Positions 8,421 through 16,369 of a stretch of DNA of 41,028 bases are shown one piece after another. Source of the DNA: Melioribacteraceae bacterium (GTDB lineage Bacteria; Bacteroidota; Ignavibacteria; Ignavibacteriales; Melioribacteraceae); contig JALNXG010000033.1 of NCBI GenBank assembly GCA_023230485.1, positions 1 through 41,028 on the forward strand. The letters are read 5' to 3'. The translations under genes and the position numbers were made by a program. Within the stretch, counting starts at the first letter, position 1. Every line of letters begins with the position of its first letter. The notes under the pieces were generated by a model. That model did no database searches and was not told the DNA's origin. It saw only the letters and a list, made by a program, of their open reading frames with translations.

Positions 8421-9184
8421 TAGACATTCTCTTCAATTAGTTCATCATTTTTTATCCAATCATATCCCTTTTCTTCTAGTTCAAGAGCTAATTCTTTCCC
8501 ACCCGATTTGATTATTCTCCCTTGTGAAAGCACGTGTACATAATCAGGAACTATATAATTAAGCAGTCTTTGATAGTGAGTTACCAATAGCACAGCATTA
8601 TCTTTATTCTTAAATACATTTACTCCGCTAGAAACAATCTTCAAAGCATCGATATCTAATCCTGAATCAGTTTCATCAAGAAGAGCTAATTTAGGTTGTA
8701 GCATAAGCATTTGAAGAATCTCGTTTCTTTTCTTCTCTCCACCAGAAAATCCCACATTCACGGAACGGCTAATAAACTGTGGGTCCATTCCGAGCACACC
8801 TGATTTTTCTTTTAAAAGTTCTAGAAATTCTTTTGGAGTTGCTTCTGGTTTTCCATGATATTTTCTTACTTCATTTAATGCAGTTTTTAGAAACGTAGCA
8901 TTACTAATTCCCGGAATTTCAATTGGATATTGAAATGCTAGAAATATACCTTCTCTTGCTCTATCTTCAGGTGCTAATTCCACTAAATCTTTTCCTTCAA
9001 AATAAATTTCGCCGCTTGTTACTTCATATCCGCCATTACCTGCTAGTACATTCGCAAGAGTGCTTTTTCCTGATCCGTTCGGTCCCATTATAGCATGAAC
9101 TTCACCCGCTTTAATTTCCAGATTAATCCCTTTTAATATTTCCTTACCTTCAACGTTCGCTTTTAGATTTTTTATTACTAACAT
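8420..9184 (-). CDS. sufC: SufC, ABC-type ATPase of Fe-S assembly
   Basis: This 254-residue ATPase drives the SufBC2D scaffold. The Walker A is G-P-N-G-S-G-K-S-T at 34-42. The signature is F-S-G-G-E-K-K-R-N-E, and the Walker B region L-A-L-L-D-E-T-D-S-G-L-D has the SufC-typical D-E-T-D-S-G-L-D. Unlike transporter ATPases it has no membrane partner. A GAGGA site precedes the ATG, 31 bases after sufB. Confidence 0.97.
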   Translation of the reverse strand: MLVIKNLKANVEGKEILKGINLEIKAGEVHAIMGPNGSGKSTLANVLAGNGGYEVTSGEIYFEGKDLVELAPEDRAREGIFLAFQYPIEIPGISNATFLKTALNEVRKYHGKPEATPKEFLELLKEKSGVLGMDPQFISRSVNVGFSGGEKKRNEILQMLMLQPKLALLDETDSGLDIDALKIVSSGVNVFKNKDNAVLLVTHYQRLLNYIVPDYVHVLSQGRIIKSGGKELALELEEKGYDWIKNDELIEENV

Positions 9185-9215
9185 TTTTTCCTCTTATTTT
9201 TCAATTTTTTTTTAA

Positions 9216-10703
9216 TTAACCGACTGAACTTTCCAGACTGATTGCCAATAATTTTTGAGCTTCAACGGCAAACTCCATCGGAAGGTTATTAAATACTTCT
9301 TTACAGAATCCATTTACTATCATATTTACAGCATCTTCGGATGATATTCCTCTTTGATTCAAATAGAATATTTGATCCTCGCCAACTTTAGAAGTAGTTG
9401 CTTCATGCTCTACTCTTGCTGTATTGTTTTCAATCTCAATATATGGAAATGTATGCGCTCCACATTTTTCTCCCATTAACATCGAATCGCATTGCGTAAA
9501 GTTCCTTGCATTATCGGCTTTCTTACCAACTTTTACTAAACCTCTATATGAATTATTGCTCTTCCCTGCCGAGATTCCTTTTGAAATAATTGTGCTCGAA
9601 GTGTTCTTTCCTAGATGAATCATCTTACTTCCGGTATCTGCCTGCTGATAATTATTTGTTACCGCTACTGAGTAAAATTCTCCAACCGAATAATCACCCT
9701 GCAAAATACAACTAGGGTATTTCCATGTTACAGCAGAACCTGTTTCCACTTGTGTCCATGAAACCTTTGAATGATTTCCACGACATGCAGCTCTCTTAGT
9801 TACAAAATTATATATGCCGCCTTTCCCTTCGCTATTTCCCGGATACCAGTTCTGCACTGTTGAATATTTTATCTCAGCATTTTCCAATATCACTAGTTCG
9901 ACTACCGCAGCATGCAATTGATTTGTATCTCGTATGGGAGCTGTGCATCCTTCTAAGTAACTAACGTAAGAATTATCTTCTGCAATAATTAATGTTCTTT
10001 CAAACTGTCCGGTCTCTTCATTATTAATTCTGAAATATGTCGATAATTCCATTGGACATCTCACACCTTTTGGTATGTATACAAAAGACCCATCACTAAA
10101 AACCGCAGCATTAAGCGCAGCATAATAATTATCTGTATAAGGGACAACCGAACCAAGATATTTTTTCACTAATTCAGGATGTTCTTTTAATGCGTCCGAA
10201 ACTGAAGAAAAAATTACTCCTTTTTCTTTTAAAGTTTCTTTGAAGGTTGTTGCCACAGATACCGAGTCGAAAACTGCATCCACTGCCACACCGGAAAGAA
10301 TTTTCTGCTCCTCTAATGGAATTCCTAATTTCTCAAATGTTTTTAATAATTCAGGATCCACTTCATCTAAACTCTCTAATTGCGGTTTCCTCTTTGGTGC
10401 TGAATAATATATAATATCCTGAAAATCGATCTTTGGATATGTTACATTAGGCCATTCTGGCTCTTCCATCTTTTGCCAATGCCTAAAAGCTTTGAGTCTC
10501 CATTCTGTCATCCATTCTGGTTCTTCTTTTTTCATCGAAATGAAACGGACTATCTCTTCATTTAATCCCTTTGGAGCTGTATCTGATTCTATATCTGTTA
10601 TAAATCCCCATTTGTACTCATTTTTCGTTACATCATTGAGCAACTGCATATCTTCTGATACTTCATCTTTCTCTTTAAGACTATCGGTCTTAATTTCTTC
10701 CAT
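9216..10703 (-). CDS. sufB: SufB, Fe-S scaffold subunit
   Basis: This SufB protein is the main scaffold on which clusters form. The conserved segments include Y-I-P-K-G-V-R-C-P, E-G-C-T-A-P, K-W-S-type beta-helix repeats near W-T-Q-V-E-T-G-S-A-V-T-W-K-Y-P, and the C-terminal E-H-E-A-T-T-S-K-V-G-E-D-Q, which matches the region that binds SufC/SufD. I choose ATG 10703 (495 residues) because AAGGGA precedes it. The reading frame can be extended to TTG 10760, but that TTG is inside a candidate promoter, an inverted repeat whose minus-strand sequence includes TTGACT. First gene of the SUF operon. Confidence 0.95.
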   Translation of the reverse strand: MEEIKTDSLKEKDEVSEDMQLLNDVTKNEYKWGFITDIESDTAPKGLNEEIVRFISMKKEEPEWMTEWRLKAFRHWQKMEEPEWPNVTYPKIDFQDIIYYSAPKRKPQLESLDEVDPELLKTFEKLGIPLEEQKILSGVAVDAVFDSVSVATTFKETLKEKGVIFSSVSDALKEHPELVKKYLGSVVPYTDNYYAALNAAVFSDGSFVYIPKGVRCPMELSTYFRINNEETGQFERTLIIAEDNSYVSYLEGCTAPIRDTNQLHAAVVELVILENAEIKYSTVQNWYPGNSEGKGGIYNFVTKRAACRGNHSKVSWTQVETGSAVTWKYPSCILQGDYSVGEFYSVAVTNNYQQADTGSKMIHLGKNTSSTIISKGISAGKSNNSYRGLVKVGKKADNARNFTQCDSMLMGEKCGAHTFPYIEIENNTARVEHEATTSKVGEDQIFYLNQRGISSEDAVNMIVNGFCKEVFNNLPMEFAVEAQKLLAISLESSVG

Positions 10704-10740
10704 AGCTTCCCTTTTCTTTTTTATATATGTAAAATTATTG

Positions 10741-10764
10741 AATCTTGATAAAAAAGTCAAGATT
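10741..10764. promoter_or_regulatory. Inverted repeat before sufB: candidate operator and promoter
   Basis: AATCTTGA (10741-10748) and TCAAGATT (10757-10764) form a perfect 8-bp inverted repeat with an 8-base spacer, 38 bases before the chosen sufB start. On the minus strand it includes TTGACT, followed after 17 bases by TAATTT, a possible -35/-10 pair. The place is right for binding by the Rrf2 protein encoded at the operon's end. It could instead be the hairpin that ends the rlmB transcript, although no T-run follows. Confidence 0.4.
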
Positions 10765-10802
10765 ATAACCGTAATTCTATATTAATCTATTAGATTGATA
10801 AA

Positions 10803-11534
10803 TTATCTCGTTCTATTGCCAAGTATCTCAAATAAAATCACACCTGTGGCAACGGAGACATTTAAGGAATCAAAATTCCCAGGCATATCAATTCTTATTA
10901 AATGATCGCAATTTTCGGCTACAAGTCTTCTAATCCCTTTTTCTTCATTTCCCATTATTAGTGCAATAGGAGATTTATAATCTACCGTTCTGTAATCTTT
11001 AGAATCTTTGCCAAGAGTAGAACCTACAACCCAAAACCCACTTTTTTTAAGTTTTTCAATTGCGTTGACAAGATTTGAGACTTTTGCAATTTTAAGATGT
11101 GATACAGCACCGGCTGATGTTTTTTCTACTGTCTCATTTATTGGTGCACTATTATTTATAGTTGTAATTACACCATCAACTCCCGCACATGCCGCACTCC
11201 TAAGAATCGCTCCAAGATTATGTGTATCCTGAATAGAATCTAGCATTACAATCAACGGATTTTTTTTTTCTTTAGATGAGTTAATTAAATCTTCAACTTC
11301 ATAATATCTATTTTCTGCCGCGATGGCATAAACACCTTGTGTAGTTGGGTTTGAAGAAGACGCCTGGAATTTTTGTAAACTAGCTTGACTAACTTTTATA
11401 CCCAGTTTCTTTGCTTCGGCAAATATCTTATCTATTACTTCTCCACGTTGACCAAATGCAACATAAATTTGCTCTATCTCTTTCCCTGAAAGAATTGCCT
11501 CAAGAACCGGCTTACGACCATAAATTTTTTGCAT
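10803..11534 (-). CDS. rlmB: 23S rRNA 2'-O-methyltransferase of the RlmB/TrmH (SpoU) family
   Basis: This 243-residue SPOUT methyltransferase has an N-terminal substrate-binding domain (1-75, starting Y-G-R-K-P-V-L-E-A-I) and a knotted SpoU domain. SpoU motif 1 is seen as D-T-H-N-L-G-A-I-L-R-S-A, motif 2 as I-M-G-N-E-E-K-G-I, and motif 3 as S-L-N-V-S-V-A-T-G. RlmB methylates the ribose of G2251 in 23S rRNA; close relatives modify tRNA, so the exact target is inferred. The start lies two bases after the unknown gene upstream, in the ptsN-hisS operon. Confidence 0.92.
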   Translation of the reverse strand: MQKIYGRKPVLEAILSGKEIEQIYVAFGQRGEVIDKIFAEAKKLGIKVSQASLQKFQASSSNPTTQGVYAIAAENRYYEVEDLINSSKEKKNPLIVMLDSIQDTHNLGAILRSAACAGVDGVITTINNSAPINETVEKTSAGAVSHLKIAKVSNLVNAIEKLKKSGFWVVGSTLGKDSKDYRTVDYKSPIALIMGNEEKGIRRLVAENCDHLIRIDMPGNFDSLNVSVATGVILFEILGNRTR

Positions 11535-11536
11535 CT

Positions 11537-12055
11537 TTAATTAACTTCCCTAAATGAAAACTCTTTCTTTGCTATTTCAAAATCACAGAAAAAACGATTA
11601 TTTTTCTTCTTTGGAATTGATTTTTCTTTTAGAACTAATTCCTTATTCAATACATTTGCATAAAAATGAGCCGAATTTATCGCTCCATCTTTTTTTAATA
11701 CATTTATCTTAAAATCACCGTTGAGTTCATCAAATTTTATTTCTGTTCTTGCCGGCATTACCCGCGGAATTATATTTGTTTTTGCTTTTAATCCCATTAA
11801 TACAATATAAAACTCGCCATTTTCTTTAAAAGTTTCTACTGAAATTTCGTAAGCAAAACTTGTAAATTCAGTTATGGTTTCTATTGCAAAAATTAAGAAT
11901 TGTTTTTTAAGGATAGGTTCGTATCTAAAAAATCCCTTTACTAAATAATCTTTTTTATCGGGCTTCTTTGTTGGAATGGTGTCCAAAGCAGATATCCCCT
12001 TCTTTTCTCTTGCCCTTGGTAATCTCGGAATATCTGTTGGCTTCTTTAGAGGCAT
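11537..12055 (-). CDS. Unknown protein between hisS and rlmB
   Basis: I do not recognise this 172-residue protein. The first 45 residues are basic and proline-rich and look disordered. The rest is predicted from sequence texture to be beta-rich, with alternating hydrophobic residues. No signal peptide, membrane segment or catalytic motif is visible. It begins one base after the hisS stop and ends two bases before rlmB starts, so it is certainly translated with them. A role near tRNA or ribosome biology is suggested only by position. Confidence 0.75.
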   Translation of the reverse strand: MPLKKPTDIPRLPRAREKKGISALDTIPTKKPDKKDYLVKGFFRYEPILKKQFLIFAIETITEFTSFAYEISVETFKENGEFYIVLMGLKAKTNIIPRVMPARTEIKFDELNGDFKINVLKKDGAINSAHFYANVLNKELVLKEKSIPKKKNNRFFCDFEIAKKEFSFREVN

Positions 12056-12056
12056 T

Positions 12057-13316
12057 CTATTCTCTTATTTTCTTTATCAAACCTTGCATATCAGAAGTCT
12101 TAAATAAGAATTGATTACCCTCCGACATATCCTTTAATAAATAATCACCACTTTTATATTCATCCCCTCCAATAAAAAGAGTGAATCGTGAATTATATTT
12201 ATTGGCTTCTCTCATCTGCGCTTTAATGCTTCGCATAAGATAATCGGAATCTACTCTTAATCCATTACGCCTTAATTCAAGCATTGCTTTAAAGGTATCG
12301 TTTCTTAGTTCCGAATCAAGTAATATCATATATACATCAAGCGGTTCTTCTTTTATTTCAAAAACATTTTCATTTTTACAAGCTAGTAATAATCTTTCTA
12401 TACCTGCAGCAAAACCTACACCCGGAACCGGTTTGCCCCCAAGTTGTTCAATTAGTCCATCGTATCTGCCGCCTCCGCATAATGCACTTTGCGAACCAAC
12501 ACTCCCGCTTACAATTTCAAAAGTTGTATGACAGTAATAATCCAGACCGCGAACTAATTTCGGATCAACTTCAAAAGGAACATTTGAATTTTCCAAAACC
12601 TTTTTTACTGTATTAAAATGTTGAAGACTCGCATCATCTAAATACTCAATTAATAAAGGAGCATCTTTCATTATTGACTGATCTCTATCATCTTTACTAT
12701 CAAATATCCGTAAAATATTTATATCAAATCTTTTTCTGCTCTCTTCGGAAAGATTATTAAAATGTGGATTCAAATACTCTTTAAGTTTTGCCTTATATAT
12801 TTCGCGCGATTCAGTAACTCCGAGTGAATTTATTTTCACTTTTAGATTAGTCAATCCGAGCTTAGCAAAAATATCATATGCAATTATTATCATCTCTGCA
12901 TCAAGAAGCGGACTTTGACTTCCGAGCACTTCAGCTCCAAACTGATGAAACTGTCTGAACCTCCCTGCTTGCGGTCTTTCCTGCCTAAACATTGGAGATA
13001 TATAATATAATTTATTTAGGCTTTGCTTCTTGTCTAATGAATGCTCTATAAAAGCACGGGCAACCGATGCCGTCATCTCTGGTTTTAATGTAAGACTTAC
13101 TCCGCTTCTATCGATAAATGAATACATTTCCTTACTTACTATATCTGTCGCATCCCCTATTCCGCGTGAAAAAAGTGATGTCTCTTCAAATATTGGTGTA
13201 CGAATCTCTTTATAATTGTAAAAACTCATTATTCCATTTACAAGTTTCTCTAATTCTCGCCATCTAAAACTATCCTCTGATAGGATGTCATTTGTTCCCG
13301 TTATCGCTTTAATCAT
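12057..13316 (-). CDS. hisS: Histidyl-tRNA synthetase
   Basis: This class II synthetase charges tRNA-His. Motif 2 is seen as F-R-Q-E-R-P-Q-A-G-R-F-R-Q-F. The histidine-binding loops are L-V-R-G-L-D-Y-Y and C-G-G-G-R-Y-D-G-L. T-L-K-P-E-M-T-A replaces the common T-L-R-P-E-G-T-A. I choose ATG 13316 (419 residues, beginning M-I-K-A-I-T-G-T-N-D), seven bases past the ptsN stop. The frame stays open to 13418, but the extra 34 residues overlap ptsN out of frame and are unlike HisRS. Confidence 0.96.
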   Translation of the reverse strand: MIKAITGTNDILSEDSFRWRELEKLVNGIMSFYNYKEIRTPIFEETSLFSRGIGDATDIVSKEMYSFIDRSGVSLTLKPEMTASVARAFIEHSLDKKQSLNKLYYISPMFRQERPQAGRFRQFHQFGAEVLGSQSPLLDAEMIIIAYDIFAKLGLTNLKVKINSLGVTESREIYKAKLKEYLNPHFNNLSEESRKRFDINILRIFDSKDDRDQSIMKDAPLLIEYLDDASLQHFNTVKKVLENSNVPFEVDPKLVRGLDYYCHTTFEIVSGSVGSQSALCGGGRYDGLIEQLGGKPVPGVGFAAGIERLLLACKNENVFEIKEEPLDVYMILLDSELRNDTFKAMLELRRNGLRVDSDYLMRSIKAQMREANKYNSRFTLFIGGDEYKSGDYLLKDMSEGNQFLFKTSDMQGLIKKIRE

Positions 13317-13323
13317 CAGTTCA

Positions 13324-13797
13324 CTATACCATTTCGAAATATTGTTTTTCTTCATCATCAAATATTTTGTATATCTCGTCCGCGGTTTTTGCTTTCGATA
13401 AATTCTCGCGAAATTCATCTTTATTCATCATTCGCGAAATTCTGCTAAGTAATTTGATGTGTGGTCCTACTAGATTTTCTTTGCCTATAAGTAAGAAAAC
13501 CAAATTAACCGGATTACTATCTAGAGCATCGAAGTCAATTGGCTTTTCAAATTTTCCGAATGCAGCAACAATTTCATTCACTCCATTTGTTTTTGCATGA
13601 GGAATTGCAAATCCTTTGCCTACCCCCGTAGACATTATTTTTTCTCTTTCGATAACGGCAGATCTCATCTGCTCAACGTCTTTTACTTTCTCATCACCGA
13701 TGAAAAGATTAATTAACTCGTTTATTGCTTCTTCTTTTTCTTTGCTTTGCATCGAAGCAATTATTTTATCCGGTTTTAGTATATCACAAATTTTCAT
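13324..13797 (-). CDS. PTS EIIA domain protein of the fructose/nitrogen (PtsN) type
   Basis: This 157-residue protein is a single EIIA domain. The phospho-accepting His is in G-F-A-I-P-H-A-K-T (residues 62-70), and a second conserved His occurs in G-P-H-I-K-L-L-S. No EIIB or EIIC permease is adjacent, so a regulatory PtsN-like role is more likely than sugar uptake. It is the first gene of the hisS-unknown-rlmB transcript, and a 190-base gap lies upstream. The Shine-Dalgarno is AGAAGA. Confidence 0.9.
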   Translation of the reverse strand: MKICDILKPDKIIASMQSKEKEEAINELINLFIGDEKVKDVEQMRSAVIEREKIMSTGVGKGFAIPHAKTNGVNEIVAAFGKFEKPIDFDALDSNPVNLVFLLIGKENLVGPHIKLLSRISRMMNKDEFRENLSKAKTADEIYKIFDDEEKQYFEMV

Positions 13798-13841
13798 TCT
13801 TCTTCTTACTATTTGATTTTAAATGTAGTCTAAATTTAAGA

Positions 13842-13865
13842 AAGACTGATAGTTTTATCAATCTT
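13842..13865 (-). terminator. Weak hairpin between the unknown membrane protein and ptsN
   Basis: On the minus strand AAGATTGATA can pair with TATCAGTCTT (one G-U pair) around a 4-base loop, followed by TCTT. It lies about 120 bases after the 13988 gene and 45 before ptsN. It may end that gene's transcript or may be a leader hairpin. The T-run is poor. Confidence 0.3.
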
Positions 13866-13987
13866 ATTATATTTTATTTTGGTTTTGATCTAAATGAAGT
13901 ATCGATGTGAATTTGGTGCTCTGATCTATATGGAAGCTAATTTTTTACTCCATTGTGCAACCGGAGTTCGTAAATACTACTTATTCA

Positions 13988-14404
13988 TCAAAAATAGAAA
14001 TTAGCTATTTTGGAAATACCTGTTTTTTTTATTTCTTCATTTACAACTTGATATCTCTTTTGATTAGGTAAGCTTCCTCTATTTACAAAACGATTCGGGA
14101 TTTCTTCACTTGTAATGTGAGATTCTCTTCTTATAATTTTTTCTGACCCCGAAGTATGTTCCCCAATCGGGAAAATCATTGGTGAATTTTTGCTATTTGT
14201 AGAATGCCCCATATCAGAAAAATGACCATTGTTCCTAGAATGTGTTGCTCTTACTTTGATTTTAGGTGCAGGGTTCACTTGCTCCCTTAATAATGGATTC
14301 TCCACTCGTTTTGATTTTGAGAAAACCCACGATACTATTACAACTGTCATCAATAAAGAAAAGCCACCAATTAATACAGTATATACGATATCCAATAATT
14401 CCAT
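13988..14404 (-). CDS. Unknown single-pass membrane protein
   Basis: This 138-residue protein has one membrane segment near residues 7-29 (I-V-Y-T-V-L-I-G-G-F-S-L-L-M), then a basic stop-transfer stretch (S-K-S-K-R). A polar cytosolic tail of about 105 residues follows, rich in Ser, Asn, Arg and His and probably disordered. I recognise no domain. An AGAG site precedes the ATG. It is flanked by gaps of about 190 and 240 bases, so it seems to be its own unit. Confidence 0.6.
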   Translation of the reverse strand: MELLDIVYTVLIGGFSLLMTVVIVSWVFSKSKRVENPLLREQVNPAPKIKVRATHSRNNGHFSDMGHSTNSKNSPMIFPIGEHTSGSEKIIRRESHITSEEIPNRFVNRGSLPNQKRYQVVNEEIKKTGISKIANFYF

Positions 14405-14667
14405 ATTAGCTCTTTCGATTAATTTATTTACTAATTACTCACAAAAACGATACCAACAATTAGCACCTATTTGGCTCAAAAAGTGATGCCGAAATTCTAT
14501 CAAACGTCTCTTTTCGAGAAATTGACTTAATTTAATACAACAATGTACTAAAGCAATCTACTTATTACAAGGCACTTTCATTAATTACTTACTCAATCTA
14601 ATAAAATAATTTGTAATAAAATGTGATTTAAAATAGATATTTGATTTTGACTTGTATAATTTTGGTA

Positions 14668-15438
14668 ATGATAATAAACGATAGTTTCTCCGATATAATC
14701 GGCTCTCTAAAATACCATCATGAATTTTATAGTTCTAATCTTAAAAACGAAAGGGATATATTAATTTGGCTTCCCCCTTCGTATGAGGCAAGCTCTAAAA
14801 GATATCCCGTTGTCTATATGCATGATGGTCAAAATTTATTTGATCCTCGCACTTCATATTCAGGAATAGCTTGGGATGTTGATAAGACGGCTACCCAATT
14901 AATTCGTGAGAAAAAAATCGAAGAAATTATTGTTGTTGGAATCTCTAATTCAAAAGACCGAATAGAAGAATATAATCTTTATTCATCTAAAGGGATTAAA
15001 TATTCTTCTTTTCTTATCAATGAACTAAAAAGGTTTATCGATGAAAATTATCGCACAAAAGAGGACCCTTTGAATACTTGCACTATCGGTTCCTCTATGG
15101 GTGGTTTATTTTCATTCCAGTTGATTATGAAATATCCTTATGTTTTTGGAAAAGCTGCCTGTTTATCTAATTCATTTTGGATTAATAGAAATAGGGTGTT
15201 CACAGAACCAAAGGAAAAATTTTTAGATAATTTAAAGATCTATATTGATTGTGGGACAAGCGAAAATGAACTCATTTTTGATAATATGAAGATGGCTTTA
15301 ATTTTAAGAAATAGTGGAATGGAGTGCGGTCGTAATCTATATTATCATTTTGAAAAAGGGGCAGAACACTCCGAATCTTATTGGGCTAAACGTCTTCATC
15401 GCCCTCTCACTTTTTTTTTCGGAAGTTCTAAAGAATAA
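14668..15438 (+). CDS. Putative alpha/beta-hydrolase esterase
   Basis: This is an esterase of the predicted-hydrolase family related to enterochelin esterase and esterase D. The L-P-P-S-Y start of the core is followed by R-Y-P-V-V-Y-M-H-D-G-Q-N-L-F. The nucleophile is in G-S-S-M-G-G (Ser near residue 143 from ATG 14668), and a C-terminal His is in G-A-E-H-S-E-S-Y-W. The substrate is unknown. Starting at TTG 14641 would add nine hydrophobic residues and make a short signal-like N terminus. I prefer the ATG, but neither start has a clear Shine-Dalgarno. TATAATTTTG just upstream could be a promoter -10. It converges on the EamA gene. Confidence 0.82.
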   Translation: MIINDSFSDIIGSLKYHHEFYSSNLKNERDILIWLPPSYEASSKRYPVVYMHDGQNLFDPRTSYSGIAWDVDKTATQLIREKKIEEIIVVGISNSKDRIEEYNLYSSKGIKYSSFLINELKRFIDENYRTKEDPLNTCTIGSSMGGLFSFQLIMKYPYVFGKAACLSNSFWINRNRVFTEPKEKFLDNLKIYIDCGTSENELIFDNMKMALILRNSGMECGRNLYYHFEKGAEHSESYWAKRLHRPLTFFFGSSKE

Positions 15439-15472
15439 ATCGGAGCGGTTTTAATTATTAATTAATTTCTCT

Positions 15473-16363
15473 TTAGCGTAGAAAGAGGACAACTATTCCG
15501 GCAACTGCAATAAATGCACCTGCTATCGACATGGTCGAAAGTTTTTCTTTATAATAATATTTTACCATTGGAAGCATTATTATAGGTACAGTCGCCATTA
15601 ATGTAGACGCAATACCAACCTTTGCGTAAGTAATTGAAATCAAACTAAAAGTGATTCCGAGAAATGGACCAATTATAGAACCGATAATTGTAAAAACTAA
15701 AGCAGGTTTATTCGCTCGAAATTTTTCGATAGGTTTGACAAACTTTTTGGTCAGTAATGTTAGCGGATAAAGAATAATTAATGCAGAAACTATCCTAAAA
15801 AATGCGGCAACGAATCCATTGACATCCCCTTCATTAAATGCTTTCTTTGCTAATATCAAACCTCCAGCCTGACCAAGTGCACCAATCAATCCAAAAACAA
15901 TTCCTGAATAATCTACTTTGTAAGGTGAAGACGGTACTTCTTGTCTTTGGAAAACGACCATCCCAATACCGGCAGCAGTTACGAACATCCCTAATATTCC
16001 AAGAGTGGAAATAGTTTCTCCTAAGAAGAAATAAGCGAGTATTGCCGCCATTGCCGGAGATGAAGACATAAGCAGCATACTGAGGCGTGCCCCAATATGC
16101 TGATATGCTTTAAATAAATATGTATCCCCTAATACAAGACCAATTATTCCACTTGCGAATAGATAAAATATTTGACTGCTTGATAAACTAATATCCAAAC
16201 CAAATATTAAAATCGTAATTGTAAGATAAACGACAGCAAAAATTAATCGAGTGACATTAACATAAAAAGAACCAATCCGAATAGAAGCTTCAGAAAAGGC
16301 AATCGCTGTACCTGACCATAATACTGCCGTTAGAATTGCTGCAAATTCACCTACAAATGGCAT
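15473..16363 (-). CDS. EamA/DMT-family membrane transporter
   Basis: This 296-residue protein has about ten hydrophobic helices in two repeated EamA halves. L-G-D-T-Y-L-F-K-A-Y and F-L-G-E-T-I-S-T-L-G-I-L-G end the first half; Y-Y-K-E-K-L-S and a final V-A-G-I-V-V-L-F closing helix end the second. Family members export amino acids or metabolites; the substrate cannot be read from sequence. It begins six bases after glnA and so is probably co-transcribed with it. Confidence 0.88.
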   Translation of the reverse strand: MPFVGEFAAILTAVLWSGTAIAFSEASIRIGSFYVNVTRLIFAVVYLTITILIFGLDISLSSSQIFYLFASGIIGLVLGDTYLFKAYQHIGARLSMLLMSSSPAMAAILAYFFLGETISTLGILGMFVTAAGIGMVVFQRQEVPSSPYKVDYSGIVFGLIGALGQAGGLILAKKAFNEGDVNGFVAAFFRIVSALIILYPLTLLTKKFVKPIEKFRANKPALVFTIIGSIIGPFLGITFSLISITYAKVGIASTLMATVPIIMLPMVKYYYKEKLSTMSIAGAFIAVAGIVVLFLR

Positions 16364-16369
16364 ATAATC

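Noticed and set aside
10704..10760. N-terminal extension of sufB to TTG 10760
   Set aside because: The TTG lies in an inverted repeat and possible promoter, while ATG 10703 has a ribosome site.
13317..13418. N-terminal extension of hisS
   Set aside because: The 34 extra residues overlap ptsN out of frame and do not look like HisRS; ATG 13316 gives the normal length.
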